Part shown: piece after piece, positions 49,915 to 57,847 of the stretch | Layout: each line of letters begins with the position of its first letter | Position numbering within the stretch: the stretch's first letter is position 1 | From: Lactococcus petauri | GTDB taxonomy: Bacteria; Bacillota; Bacilli; Lactobacillales; Streptococcaceae | Assembly (NCBI RefSeq): GCF_002154895.1 | Contig: NZ_MUIZ01000001.1 | Coordinates: 434,001-498,000 of the forward strand | Direction: 5' to 3' | DNA: 64,000 nucleotides | The notes under the pieces: generated by a model | What the model was told of the DNA's origin: nothing | The model's input: the letters and a program-made list of their open reading frames with translations, nothing else | Database searches by the model: none | Translations under genes and position numbers: made by a program

Positions 49915-51330
49915 ATGACATGGACTACCACTGAACGATACCGTGCTTATGAAAGCTATTCTGAGGATGAATTAAAGACCTTACGCGAACGTGTTGCTCA
50001 ATCCCCTTGGCACTCAACTTTTCATATTGAGCCAGAAACCGGTCTTCTCAATGACCCCAATGGTTTTTCATTTTTTAATGGCAAATGGCATCTCTTTTAC
50101 CAACATTTTCCATTTGGCGCTGTGCATGGTTTGAAGTCATGGGTACACTTGACTTCTACAGATTTGGTGCACTTTGAAAAATCAGGACTCATTCTCTACC
50201 CTGATACGAAATTTGAGAACGCTGGTGCTTTTTCTGGTTCTGCTTTTCCTCTTGATGATGCACTTTTTATCATGTACACAGGAAATCATCGTAAAGAGGA
50301 TTGGACACGCATACCTTATCAACTTGGCGCTAAGTTGGATAAAGAAAATCAGCTAGAAAAGTTGCCAGAGCCTATAATCTATCCCAATTTCTCAGAAACA
50401 ACTGATCACTTTCGAGATCCACAAATTTTTCAACACCAAAAGAAACACTATATGCTGATTGGTGCACAATCTGTCGCCGAAGAAGGAAAAATAAAGATTT
50501 ATCGCTCTAAAAATGAGCAATTAACAGCTTGGGAAGACTTAGGATTTTTGAATTTTACTTCAGAAAAGATGGGCTATATGATCGAATGTCCCAATCTTAT
50601 CTTTATAAATAACACACCGGTCCTCATCTTCTGCCCCCAAGGCTTGGATCAATCAATCTGCTCTTATGGCAATATTTACCCCAATACCTATCTTATTGCC
50701 GATTCTTTTTCTGTTGATAAAGAAGTCCGGTTAATGGGCGACAATAGGATAGAAAATCTTGATTATGGCTTTGACTGTTATGCCACACAGGCTTTTAATG
50801 CTCCTGACGGCTCTGCTTATGCTATTTCTTGGTTAGGTTTACCAGATACAACTTATCCGACAGATCAGTTTGGCGTGCAAGGCGCCTTGTCTATGGTCAA
50901 AAAACTAAGTATTAAAGACGGAAAGCTTTATCAAACTCCTGTAGATGAAATGAAAAATTTACGCAAGAAAGAAAAAGAGTTTTTACTCAAAGAAGAGCTT
51001 ATTCCTACACATAATGCTTTTGAAATGGAAATTGACCTCAAGTCTGAAGAATCACACCATTTGAATATCATGGCAAACGCTTCTCATGAAAGTGCACTGG
51101 AAATACACATTGACAAGGAAAATGATTGTTTCACGGTTAAAAGAAATTATGAAAAAAGGACAGTAAATGTTAAAATAGAAAAAGTTAATCTATTTATAGA
51201 TAAATCTATTTTTGAAATTTTTATTAATGATGGAGAGAAAGTCTTATCGGGGCGTGTATTTCCTAACAAAGAACAGTATTTTATACAAAGTGAAAAACCG
51301 ATAAATATTAAAATGTGGGAACTGAATTAG
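49915..51330 (+). CDS. scrB: Sucrose-6-phosphate hydrolase (GH32)
   Basis: Cleaves sucrose 6-phosphate to glucose 6-phosphate and fructose in the cytoplasm; 471 residues. The five-bladed propeller shows the nucleophile motif GLLNDPNGF (about 42-50), the FRDPQIF transition-state motif (about 164) and the acid/base ECPNL (about 223). A C-terminal beta-sandwich follows (about 340-470; IDKSIFEIFINDGE). Start ATG behind AAGGA. Its stop shares one base with the GTG start of scrR. Confidence 0.94.
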   Translation: MTWTTTERYRAYESYSEDELKTLRERVAQSPWHSTFHIEPETGLLNDPNGFSFFNGKWHLFYQHFPFGAVHGLKSWVHLTSTDLVHFEKSGLILYPDTKFENAGAFSGSAFPLDDALFIMYTGNHRKEDWTRIPYQLGAKLDKENQLEKLPEPIIYPNFSETTDHFRDPQIFQHQKKHYMLIGAQSVAEEGKIKIYRSKNEQLTAWEDLGFLNFTSEKMGYMIECPNLIFINNTPVLIFCPQGLDQSICSYGNIYPNTYLIADSFSVDKEVRLMGDNRIENLDYGFDCYATQAFNAPDGSAYAISWLGLPDTTYPTDQFGVQGALSMVKKLSIKDGKLYQTPVDEMKNLRKKEKEFLLKEELIPTHNAFEMEIDLKSEESHHLNIMANASHESALEIHIDKENDCFTVKRNYEKRTVNVKIEKVNLFIDKSIFEIFINDGEKVLSGRVFPNKEQYFIQSEKPINIKMWELN

Positions 51331-52301
51331 TGGTTAAACTTGAAGATGTTGCAAAAAAAGCGGGTGTAAGTTTGACAACCGCTTCGCGTGTGATTAATAA
51401 CAAAGGGTACTTAAGCGACACAACTATTGCTAAGGTTGAGGCCGCAATGCGTGACTTACATTATGTCCCAAATGCTGCAGCCCGCTCTTTACAAGGGAAA
51501 TCTTTAAAATTAATTGGTCTCGTTTTTCCTAATATCCAGAATGTATTCTATGCAGAATTAATCGAAAAAATTGAACAGGCACTCTTTCGAAGAGGCTATA
51601 AAGCCATGCTGGCAACAACTGAGCACGACGAAAGGAAAGAAAGAGATTATTTAACTTTACTCCTTTCTAACCAAGTGGATGGCATCATTTATGGAAGTCA
51701 TAATTTAAGTACTAACGATTATACTGCAATCCACGCACCTATCGTATCTTTTGACCGCATCCTCACTGCACAAACTACTATCGTTAGTTCAGATAATTTG
51801 CAAGGCGGTCGTTTAGCAACAGAAACTTTGATAAAAAACGGGAACAAAAAAATTGCTATTTTTACCGGCAGTGACAATACTAATTCGCCCACGCGCCTCA
51901 GACGTGAAGGCTATCTCTCTGTGATGAAAAAGCATGACTTAGAACCTCATGTGATTAAAATCCCAACAAGTTTAACTTTTCTGAATAAAAAAGAAGAAAT
52001 CAAGAGAATTTTAAAAAAATCTGACTTTGACGGGATTTTCTGCACAGATGACTTAACAGCACTTCTTGTGAAAAATCTAGCGGCGGCAATGAACAAAGAT
52101 ATAAGTATCATTGGCTTTGACGGCACAGAGTTTATCAGGGAATATCATCCAGACTTGACGACAGTGAAGCAACCCATTACAGATTTGGCGGAGCTTTTAG
52201 TCGACTTAGTTATTCGTAAAATCCAAGGAGAAACAGTCGAAAACTCTTATAAACTTCCTATAACTTTACATCAAGGACGAAAGCCTTTCGAAGAAGAATA
52301 A
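51330..52301 (+). CDS. scrR: LacI-family sucrose operon repressor
   Basis: 323-residue LacI/GalR repressor expected to control both scr promoters. The N-terminal HTH reads VKLEDVAKKAGVSLTTASRV, then INNKGYLS, with the hinge helix AARSLQGKS (about 52-60). A periplasmic-binding-protein-like effector domain follows. I placed the start at the GTG at 51330, where the LacI family normally begins; it overlaps the scrB stop by one base. A GTG five codons earlier would give a longer form inside scrB. Ends at a strong terminator. Confidence 0.9.
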   Translation: MVKLEDVAKKAGVSLTTASRVINNKGYLSDTTIAKVEAAMRDLHYVPNAAARSLQGKSLKLIGLVFPNIQNVFYAELIEKIEQALFRRGYKAMLATTEHDERKERDYLTLLLSNQVDGIIYGSHNLSTNDYTAIHAPIVSFDRILTAQTTIVSSDNLQGGRLATETLIKNGNKKIAIFTGSDNTNSPTRLRREGYLSVMKKHDLEPHVIKIPTSLTFLNKKEEIKRILKKSDFDGIFCTDDLTALLVKNLAAAMNKDISIIGFDGTEFIREYHPDLTTVKQPITDLAELLVDLVIRKIQGETVENSYKLPITLHQGRKPFEEE

Positions 52302-52335
52302 AAAAAGCGAAAACCAATCGGTTTTCGCTTTTTTA
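52300..52335. terminator. Bidirectional terminator between scrR and the ABC genes
   Basis: Stem aaaaaagcgaaaacc / ggttttcgctttttt with a 4-base loop: 15 perfect pairs. Confidence 0.92.
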
Positions 52336-52358
52336 TTCTAACTTTCTTTATCTTACTT

Positions 52359-53129
52359 TCAAGATCTCAAACCACGACCACGTTCAATAAAGTAATAGCA
52401 AACGGCATAGAGAGCAATGACAAAACCAAGTAGCACAAGCAAGCTAATCCACAGGGCAACATCTTGCACACCTAAAAAGCCATAACGGAAACCTGAAATC
52501 ATATATACGATCGGGTTGACTTTCGAAATGTCCTGCCAAATTGGGGGTAACATAGAGATAGCATAGAAGACACCACCGAGATAAGTCAAAGGTTGTAAGA
52601 CAAATGTTGGCACGATCGAAACATCATCAAAAGAACGCGCAAAGACACCATTAAGAAGCCCAGCCAAGGAAAAGAGGAAAGCCGTCAACAACAGAGTTAC
52701 AACAATTACGAGCCAAGACTTCACAACTAAAGGAACAAAAAGCAACGAAATGATAGTCACTAACGTCCCAACGAAAATACCTCGAAGACTTCCGCCGGCC
52801 ACAAAGCCTAAAATAATCACATGTGTAGGCACTGGAGCGACGAGTAATTCTTCAATATTTTTTTGAAATTTTTGCGAAAAGAAACTCGAAGAAACGTTCG
52901 CATAAGAGCTAGTAATAACAGACATCATGATAAGTCCGGGCACGATAAATTGCATATAAGAAAAACCATGCATATCACCGATTCGTGAACCGATCATTTT
53001 ACCAAAGATAATAAAATAAAGTGTGGTCGTAATCACTGGTGGCACAAGAGTTTGCACCCAAATACGCATAAAACGTGTGACTTCCTTGATAGCAAGAGAT
53101 TTTCCTGCAGTCCAGTAGAGTTTAAACAT
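52359..53129 (-). CDS. ABC-2 type exporter permease
   Basis: 256-residue membrane subunit with six hydrophobic segments and the ABC-2 signature region QPLTYLGGVFYAISMLPP (about 175-192), as in drug/polysaccharide exporters. I chose the ATG at 53129, preceded by AGGAGG; the longest frame adds 11 residues inside the upstream ATPase gene. It overlaps that gene by 8 bases, so the two subunits are made together. Substrate unknown. Confidence 0.86.
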   Translation of the reverse strand: MFKLYWTAGKSLAIKEVTRFMRIWVQTLVPPVITTTLYFIIFGKMIGSRIGDMHGFSYMQFIVPGLIMMSVITSSYANVSSSFFSQKFQKNIEELLVAPVPTHVIILGFVAGGSLRGIFVGTLVTIISLLFVPLVVKSWLVIVVTLLLTAFLFSLAGLLNGVFARSFDDVSIVPTFVLQPLTYLGGVFYAISMLPPIWQDISKVNPIVYMISGFRYGFLGVQDVALWISLLVLLGFVIALYAVCYYFIERGRGLRS

Positions 53130-54048
53130 TTTTTCCCTCCTCTTCATGGGTAAGCTTAACAAAAAGCTCTTCTAGACGGTTTGATTTATTGCGCATGGAG
53201 AGGACCTGAACACCTTGTGCAGTTAGTTGCTCAAAAGCAGCATTGATGCCCTGGTTGCGTTCAATCTTAAGCTCCAAAGTCTGGGAATCCACCAATTTCA
53301 TCTCATATCCAATGAGCTCTGGTGCTTGCCCTTCCGCTTTAATATCGAGAATAAATGTTTCCGACTGTAATTTCGATAGTAAGTTTTTCATACTTGTATC
53401 TTCAATTACTTGTCCAGATTGGATAATTCCAATATTTCGGCAAAGCATTTCTGCTTCTTCCAAATAGTGTGTCGTCAGAATAATTGTTGTACCTGAAGCA
53501 TTGAGTTGTGCGAGAAATTCCCACATTGAGCGGCGAACATCAATATCAACACCCGCTGTTGGCTCATCCAAAATCAAGAGCTTAGGCTCATGCATCAAGG
53601 CACGTGCAATCATCAAACGACGTTTCATCCCACCAGAAAGACGTCCTGCACGATCATTACGCTTTTCCCAAAGTTCCAACTGTGTGAGATATTTTTCTGA
53701 GCGTTTGAGCGCTTCCTTACGAGGTACACCATAGTATCCGGCTTGATTGACTAAGATTTGTTGAACCGTTTCAAACTGATTAAAGTTAAACTCTTGGGGC
53801 ACAAGTCCGAGTTGTTGCTTAGCCTGCACTAGATTTTTATCAATATCATAGTCAAAGACTTTAACTGTTCCAGACGTTTTATTCACGAGTGAAGTAATAA
53901 TACCGATAGTAGTTGATTTCCCTGCCCCATTAGGACCAAGCAAGGCATAAAAATCTCCTTCTTCAACTGCTAAATCAATACCTTTTAAGGCTTCCGTACC
54001 GGAATCATATACTTTTCTTAAGTTTTTTATTTCAAGTGCTTTTTTCAT
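53122..54048 (-). CDS. ABC exporter ATPase
   Basis: 308-residue ATP-binding subunit of the same exporter. Walker A GPNGAGKST (about 38-46), signature LSGGMKRRLM (about 137-146), Walker B LLILDEPTAGVD (about 156-167) and switch His TTHYLEEAE. The C-terminal 80 residues match the extension of DrrA/CcmA-type ATPases. It overlaps the rnmV stop by four bases (ATGA), so the exporter is read from the tatD-rnmV operon. Confidence 0.9.
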   Translation of the reverse strand: MKKALEIKNLRKVYDSGTEALKGIDLAVEEGDFYALLGPNGAGKSTTIGIITSLVNKTSGTVKVFDYDIDKNLVQAKQQLGLVPQEFNFNQFETVQQILVNQAGYYGVPRKEALKRSEKYLTQLELWEKRNDRAGRLSGGMKRRLMIARALMHEPKLLILDEPTAGVDIDVRRSMWEFLAQLNASGTTIILTTHYLEEAEMLCRNIGIIQSGQVIEDTSMKNLLSKLQSETFILDIKAEGQAPELIGYEMKLVDSQTLELKIERNQGINAAFEQLTAQGVQVLSMRNKSNRLEELFVKLTHEEEGKNV

Positions 54049-54590
54049 TTATAGCCCTTCATTATTTCTTCTATTTGTTGAAGCTCAATCCCAAACATGT
54101 TAAGTCTTTTGAGGATTTGCTTGCCATTAGCATAACCTATGCGGAGTTCTTCACAGAGATATTCCCGACGTTGGCGACTATCAGAGCGGAGGACAAGACC
54201 AAAGTTAATAAGATCTGCTTGAACCACAGTCGGCTCGATATTCGCGCCTCCTGTCAAGTGTCCCAAAGCTTTTTGCAAATCTTCATACTTGGCATGTTCT
54301 ACTCCGAGAGAACCTTTACCTTTAGGTCGTGCTTCTTCACGTTTCAAAAAGGCATGCTGCGCCTCAGGAATAGCTTGCATAATAATCTTACGGATGCGTT
54401 CCCCTTGAAAATCTGGATCAGTAAAAACAACAAGCCCTCGTTTCTCTTGGAGGACCTTTAACCGCTCGATATCAGTCGCGTCTATACTACTTCCACCAGT
54501 TTCATAGGTATCCAGATCATAAAAGCGCTTCAGGTTTCTTGTGTCATCTCGCCCTTCAACGACGATAACTTTTTCGATTTTTTCTTTCAT
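54045..54590 (-). CDS. rnmV: Ribonuclease M5
   Basis: Matures 5S rRNA precursors; 181 residues. The N-terminal TOPRIM domain has VVEGRDDTRNLKRF (about 10-23) and the acidic VFTDPDFQGERIRK (about 56-69). The C-terminal DUF4093-like part contains HLTGGANIEP and RREYLCEELRIGY. It overlaps tatD upstream and the ABC ATPase downstream by ATGA four-base overlaps. Confidence 0.93.
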   Translation of the reverse strand: MKEKIEKVIVVEGRDDTRNLKRFYDLDTYETGGSSIDATDIERLKVLQEKRGLVVFTDPDFQGERIRKIIMQAIPEAQHAFLKREEARPKGKGSLGVEHAKYEDLQKALGHLTGGANIEPTVVQADLINFGLVLRSDSRQRREYLCEELRIGYANGKQILKRLNMFGIELQQIEEIMKGYK

Positions 54591-55360
54591 GAGGTCAAAC
54601 CAAAAACTTTCAGTGCATTTGCATAGGTTTGCTCAGCCACTTCTTCCAAGCTAAGTCCACGAAGTTCCGCAATTTTCTCTGCTGTATAACGTGTGTAGCC
54701 TGGCTGATTTTCCTTACCGCGATAAGGCATTGGTGAAAGATAAGGGGCATCAGTTTCCACAAGTATGCGATCTAAAGGAAGCTTTGTAGCTGCTTCTTGG
54801 ACATCAAGAGCCTTTTTAAATGTCACAACACCTGAGAAAGAAAGCATTAGACCAAGCTCCAGAAACTGTCGGGCCTCTTCATAGGTACCAGAAAAGCTGT
54901 GCATGATTCCTCCACGAGAGCCAACGCCTTCAGACTTTATAATTTCATAAGTATCAGCTAAAGCATCACGTGTGTGTACCACAAAAGGAACATCTGCTTC
55001 TTTTGAAATTTGAATTTGGCGCCGAAAACTTTGTTCTTGCAGTTCTTTTGATTCGACCATCCAATGATAATCTAAGCCAATTTCGCCCACTGCAAGCACC
55101 TTATTTTTTTGCAAATTTTCCAGCAGATACTGCTCTGCAGCTTGATCAAAGCTTCCACATTCATCTGGATGCCAACCAATCGTAGCATAGCATTCTTCAT
55201 GTTCTGTAGCAAGCTTTATCGCCCAATCATTTGTTTTACGTTCCACTCCGACAATATTCATGCGATGAACCCCTAGCTCATGTGCCTGAGTAATAATTTC
55301 CTTTTCTCTACCAATAAATTCATCTGAATTGAGGTGTGTGTGCGTGTCAAAAATATCCAT
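54587..55360 (-). CDS. tatD: TatD family metal-dependent hydrolase
   Basis: 257-residue TIM-barrel hydrolase/DNase. Metal ligands are in FDTHTHLNSDEF (about 4-15), GEIGLDYHW (about 92-100), VVHTRDA, IMHSFSGT and the late VETDAPYLSP. I start it at the ATG at 55360, where the family begins; an upstream TTG six codons earlier overlaps the -10 box. The -10 TATAAT ends six bases before this ATG and there is no ribosome site, so the transcript is probably leaderless. It leads the operon tatD-rnmV-ABC exporter. Confidence 0.93.
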   Translation of the reverse strand: MDIFDTHTHLNSDEFIGREKEIITQAHELGVHRMNIVGVERKTNDWAIKLATEHEECYATIGWHPDECGSFDQAAEQYLLENLQKNKVLAVGEIGLDYHWMVESKELQEQSFRRQIQISKEADVPFVVHTRDALADTYEIIKSEGVGSRGGIMHSFSGTYEEARQFLELGLMLSFSGVVTFKKALDVQEAATKLPLDRILVETDAPYLSPMPYRGKENQPGYTRYTAEKIAELRGLSLEEVAEQTYANALKVFGLTS

Positions 55361-55366
55361 TCTTCT

Positions 55367-55372
55367 ATTATA
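55367..55372 (-). promoter_or_regulatory. -10 box of tatD, leaderless layout
   Basis: Minus-strand TATAAT followed by AGAAGA and the ATG at 55360. No convincing -35 box. Confidence 0.6.
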
Positions 55373-55452
55373 ACCCAAAATAAAGCAAATCTTATCTTAG
55401 AAAAACCGCTCTATTTTAAAAAGAAAATTTTCCTTTACTAAAAGCATGCAGC

Positions 55453-55478
55453 AAAAAACACCCGCTCGGGGTGTTTAT
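55453..55478 (-). terminator. Terminator of the Spx-family gene
   Basis: Minus-strand AAACACCCC / GGGTGTTT hairpin followed by a T run, 18 bases behind the stop. Confidence 0.8.
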
Positions 55479-55495
55479 AATAATTGCATTTGCTT

Positions 55496-55894
55496 TTATA
55501 TGGCATTGCGCAAACGAGCGCCGCCATTTTCTAAAATACGTACTGTACGCGGTAAAAAAGCACGGATTTCTTCTTCGTTGTATCCCACATGTAGACGTTT
55601 TTCATCCATAATGATTGGACGGCGCATGATTTGCGGATTTTCTGAAATGATTTTGATGGCTGCTGAAAGCGACAAGTCTTCAAAATCAACGCCTAAGGTC
55701 TTCACAAAGCGATTACGGCTAGAAATAAGCCCTTCCACACCATCATCACACTTTTCAAGAATACGACTAATTTCTTCTGCTGAAAGTGGGTCGCCAATGA
55801 GGTTACGTTCTTGAAATGGAATATTGTGATAAGTAAGCCAAGTTTTAGCTTTTTTACAACTCGTACAAGATGGGGCCGTATAAATAGTAAGCAT
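55496..55894 (-). CDS. spx: Spx/ArsC family transcriptional regulator
   Basis: 132-residue Spx-type protein that binds the RNA polymerase alpha subunit and redirects transcription under thiol stress. The redox switch CTSC lies at residues 10-13 in YTAPSCTSCKKA, and the family features RNLIGDPLS, PIIMDEKRLHVGYNEEEIR and FLPR follow. Substrate of ClpP, whose gene lies 1.3 kb away. ATG at 55894 chosen for its GGAGAGAGG site. Lactococci carry several spx paralogues, so which one this is remains open. Confidence 0.9.
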   Translation of the reverse strand: MLTIYTAPSCTSCKKAKTWLTYHNIPFQERNLIGDPLSAEEISRILEKCDDGVEGLISSRNRFVKTLGVDFEDLSLSAAIKIISENPQIMRRPIIMDEKRLHVGYNEEEIRAFLPRTVRILENGGARLRNAI

Positions 55895-56017
55895 CCCTCT
55901 CTCCTTTATATTAATATGGAACAATCCATGATCTTATTTATAATACCTAGCGGTATTAGCATTTGCTATTATAGCACAATTGACAGACAAAAAAAAGACC
56001 CTTTCCCTTTTTATTCT

Positions 56018-56050
56018 AAAAAAATCTGTCCTATTGGACAGATTAAAAAA
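56018..56050 (-). terminator. Terminator of the small membrane protein gene
   Basis: Perfect 9-bp stem aatctgtcc / ggacagatt with a 4-base loop, with A and T runs on both sides. Confidence 0.85.
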
Positions 56051-56055
56051 AGTAT

Positions 56056-56586
56056 TTAAATGTTATAATACTGGCGTTTTAACATAGATGGATAAATGTT
56101 CTTTGCTTCTTCCAGTTCTTTTTTCTTATTCTCAATATCTTCCGTAATTTCGACCGAAAAATTTTCAAAAATAGGACGTGCTTCTTTGAAAATATAGCCG
56201 CCATTTTTCAAATCTTGTTCATCTTCGAAAACAGCCAAATGGTGGGATAGATTTTTAAAGAAAGTACTTAAGAAATAAGCGGGGATGTACAAATTATACA
56301 TTGAAGTATAATTTTTCAAAAAATTATAGTCGTAAAACGGCACTTTTACATCACTACGGGGATTAACGATTTCTTCATCATCTCCAATAATCGGACGGTT
56401 CAAGATTTCGATAATTTTTTGATTCAAGGTGTTTCTGACTTCAATTTCGCGTAAGAGTTTCTCAATGGCTAAGCGCTTCTTATAGCGATTTTCGTCAAAA
56501 CGTTTGTAGATATACATGCCCGCAATAAAAAGCCAAGCACCCGCAATCATAGCAATAATCATAGAAATAATAAGTTCTGAATTCAT
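56056..56586 (-). CDS. Membrane-anchored protein of unknown function
   Basis: 176 residues, no family recognised. One N-terminal transmembrane segment (about 5-27), then a basic stretch FDENRYKKRLAIEKLLREIE and a soluble, mostly helical domain rich in Tyr, Asn and Glu, probably cytoplasmic. The extended -10 TGTTATAAT (56593-56598) ends six bases before the ATG and no ribosome site exists, so a leaderless transcript is likely. Own terminator; monocistronic. Confidence 0.75.
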   Translation of the reverse strand: MNSELIISMIIAMIAGAWLFIAGMYIYKRFDENRYKKRLAIEKLLREIEVRNTLNQKIIEILNRPIIGDDEEIVNPRSDVKVPFYDYNFLKNYTSMYNLYIPAYFLSTFFKNLSHHLAVFEDEQDLKNGGYIFKEARPIFENFSVEITEDIENKKKELEEAKNIYPSMLKRQYYNI

Positions 56587-56645
56587 ACTATTATTATAAC
56601 AAAATGACTAATGTTTTAAAACTCATTTCTCCAGAATTTATATAG

Positions 56646-57023
56646 CTAAGCTGTTATTTCGATCTTATTTCCCTCAGGATCGAGAATAACGGCTTCATAA
56701 TAGCCATCGCCAGTTCTCCGTGGTCCAGATAAAACTTCAAAACCTTGTTCTAAAAATTCTTGAGCCCGCTTGTCTACCTCGGCTTCATCTCCCACCTGTA
56801 AAGCAAGATGAGCAAAACCCAGACCTTCAGGCATTATCTTTTCAATATCTGCACGATGCATGAGCTCTACACGTGCCCCTTCTTCAAAACTCATAAAATA
56901 TGAAGTAAAGCCTGTTTTAGAGTTGTGATATTGCTGACCCGCCCTTGCAGAAAAAAAGGTTTCATAAAAATGCCTCATCTTCCCTAAGTCTCTTACCCAA
57001 ATTCCGATATGTTCAACTTTCAT
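56646..57023 (-). CDS. VOC superfamily (glyoxalase/bleomycin-resistance-like) protein
   Basis: 125-residue protein with the paired beta-alpha-beta-beta-beta modules of the vicinal-oxygen-chelate fold. It starts MKVEHIGIWVRDL, then GARVELMHR, FAHLALQVGD and ends VILDPEGNKIEI, which supplies the expected metal ligands (His5, Glu55, His75, Glu122). Closest in layout to lactoylglutathione lyase-like proteins; substrate unknown. AAGGAG site before the ATG. Confidence 0.82.
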   Translation of the reverse strand: MKVEHIGIWVRDLGKMRHFYETFFSARAGQQYHNSKTGFTSYFMSFEEGARVELMHRADIEKIMPEGLGFAHLALQVGDEAEVDKRAQEFLEQGFEVLSGPRRTGDGYYEAVILDPEGNKIEITA

Positions 57024-57141
57024 CTTTTTATCTCCTTGACTCTATTATAATATACTCCGACAGATAAAAGTGTTCCTTTCTTTGAAACATTTTACTTTTG
57101 AAAAGATATCTTCATTTCCTCCTTTTTAATCATACTTATTT

Positions 57142-57171
57142 TTTGACCTTTTTTGACCTTTGATTTATAAT
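57142..57171 (+). promoter_or_regulatory. clpP promoter with CtsR operator
   Basis: Two direct heptads TTTGACC (57142-57148, 57152-57158) separated by three bases form a perfect CtsR box in the reverse sense (GGTCAAA-N3-GGTCAAA). The first heptad supplies the -35 TTGACC; after 17 bases comes TATAAT (57166-57171). Heat-shock repression by CtsR is therefore expected. Confidence 0.9.
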
Positions 57172-57202
57172 AGAATAAAACATTGAAAAAGGAGACTTAT
57201 CT

Positions 57203-57802
57203 ATGGGATATTTAGTACCTACTGTCATCGAGCAATCAAGCCGTGGTGAACGCGCATATGACATTTATAGCCGTCTACTGAAAGACCGTATCATCATGTT
57301 GACAGGCCAAGTTGAGGATGGTATGGCCAACTCAATCATCGCACAACTCCTCTTCTTGGATGCCCAAGACAGCACAAAGGATATTTACCTCTACATTAAC
57401 ACACCTGGTGGTTCTGTTTCTGCTGGACTTGCAATTGTTGATACTATGAACTTCATCAAATCTGATGTTCAAACAATCGTTATGGGTATCGCTGCATCTA
57501 TGGGTACAATCATTGCTTCTAGTGGTACAAAAGGCAAACGTTTCATGTTGCCGCATGCTGAATACATGATCCACCAACCTATGGGCGGTACTGGTGGTGG
57601 TACACAACAAACCGATATGGCTATCGCAGCAGAACACTTGCTCAAAACACGTCGTACTTTAGAAAAGATTTTGGCCGAAAACTCTGGTCAGTCTATTGAA
57701 AAAGTACATGCTGATGCAGAACGTGACAACTGGATGACAGCCCAAGAAACATTGGATTATGGTTTCATTGACGAAATCATGGAAGCCAACAGCTTAAAGT
57801 AA
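57203..57802 (+). CDS. clpP: ATP-dependent Clp protease proteolytic subunit
   Basis: Serine protease subunit of the Clp complex, 199 residues. Catalytic Ser lies in [12 protein letters not shown] (about residue 98), His in [11 protein letters not shown] (about 123) and Asp in AERDNWM (about 172). Preceded by AAGGAG and a CtsR-controlled promoter. Monocistronic on the plus strand. With MecA in this window it is part of the ClpCP degradation route. Confidence 0.97.
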   Translation: MGYLVPTVIEQSSRGERAYDIYSRLLKDRIIMLTGQVEDGMANSIIAQLLFLDAQDSTKDIYLYINTPGGSVSAGLAIVDTMNFIKSDVQTIVMGIAASMGTIIASSGTKGKRFMLPHAEYMIHQPMGGTGGGTQQTDMAIAAEHLLKTRRTLEKILAENSGQSIEKVHADAERDNWMTAQETLDYGFIDEIMEANSLK

Positions 57803-57810
57803 AGTAAAAC

Positions 57811-57845
57811 AAAAAAACGTTCAACCTAAGAGTTGAACGTTTTTC
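57811..57845. terminator. Bidirectional terminator between clpP and pyc
   Basis: 13-bp perfect stem aaaaacgttcaac / gttgaacgttttt with a 6-base loop. Confidence 0.92.
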
Positions 57846-57847
57846 TT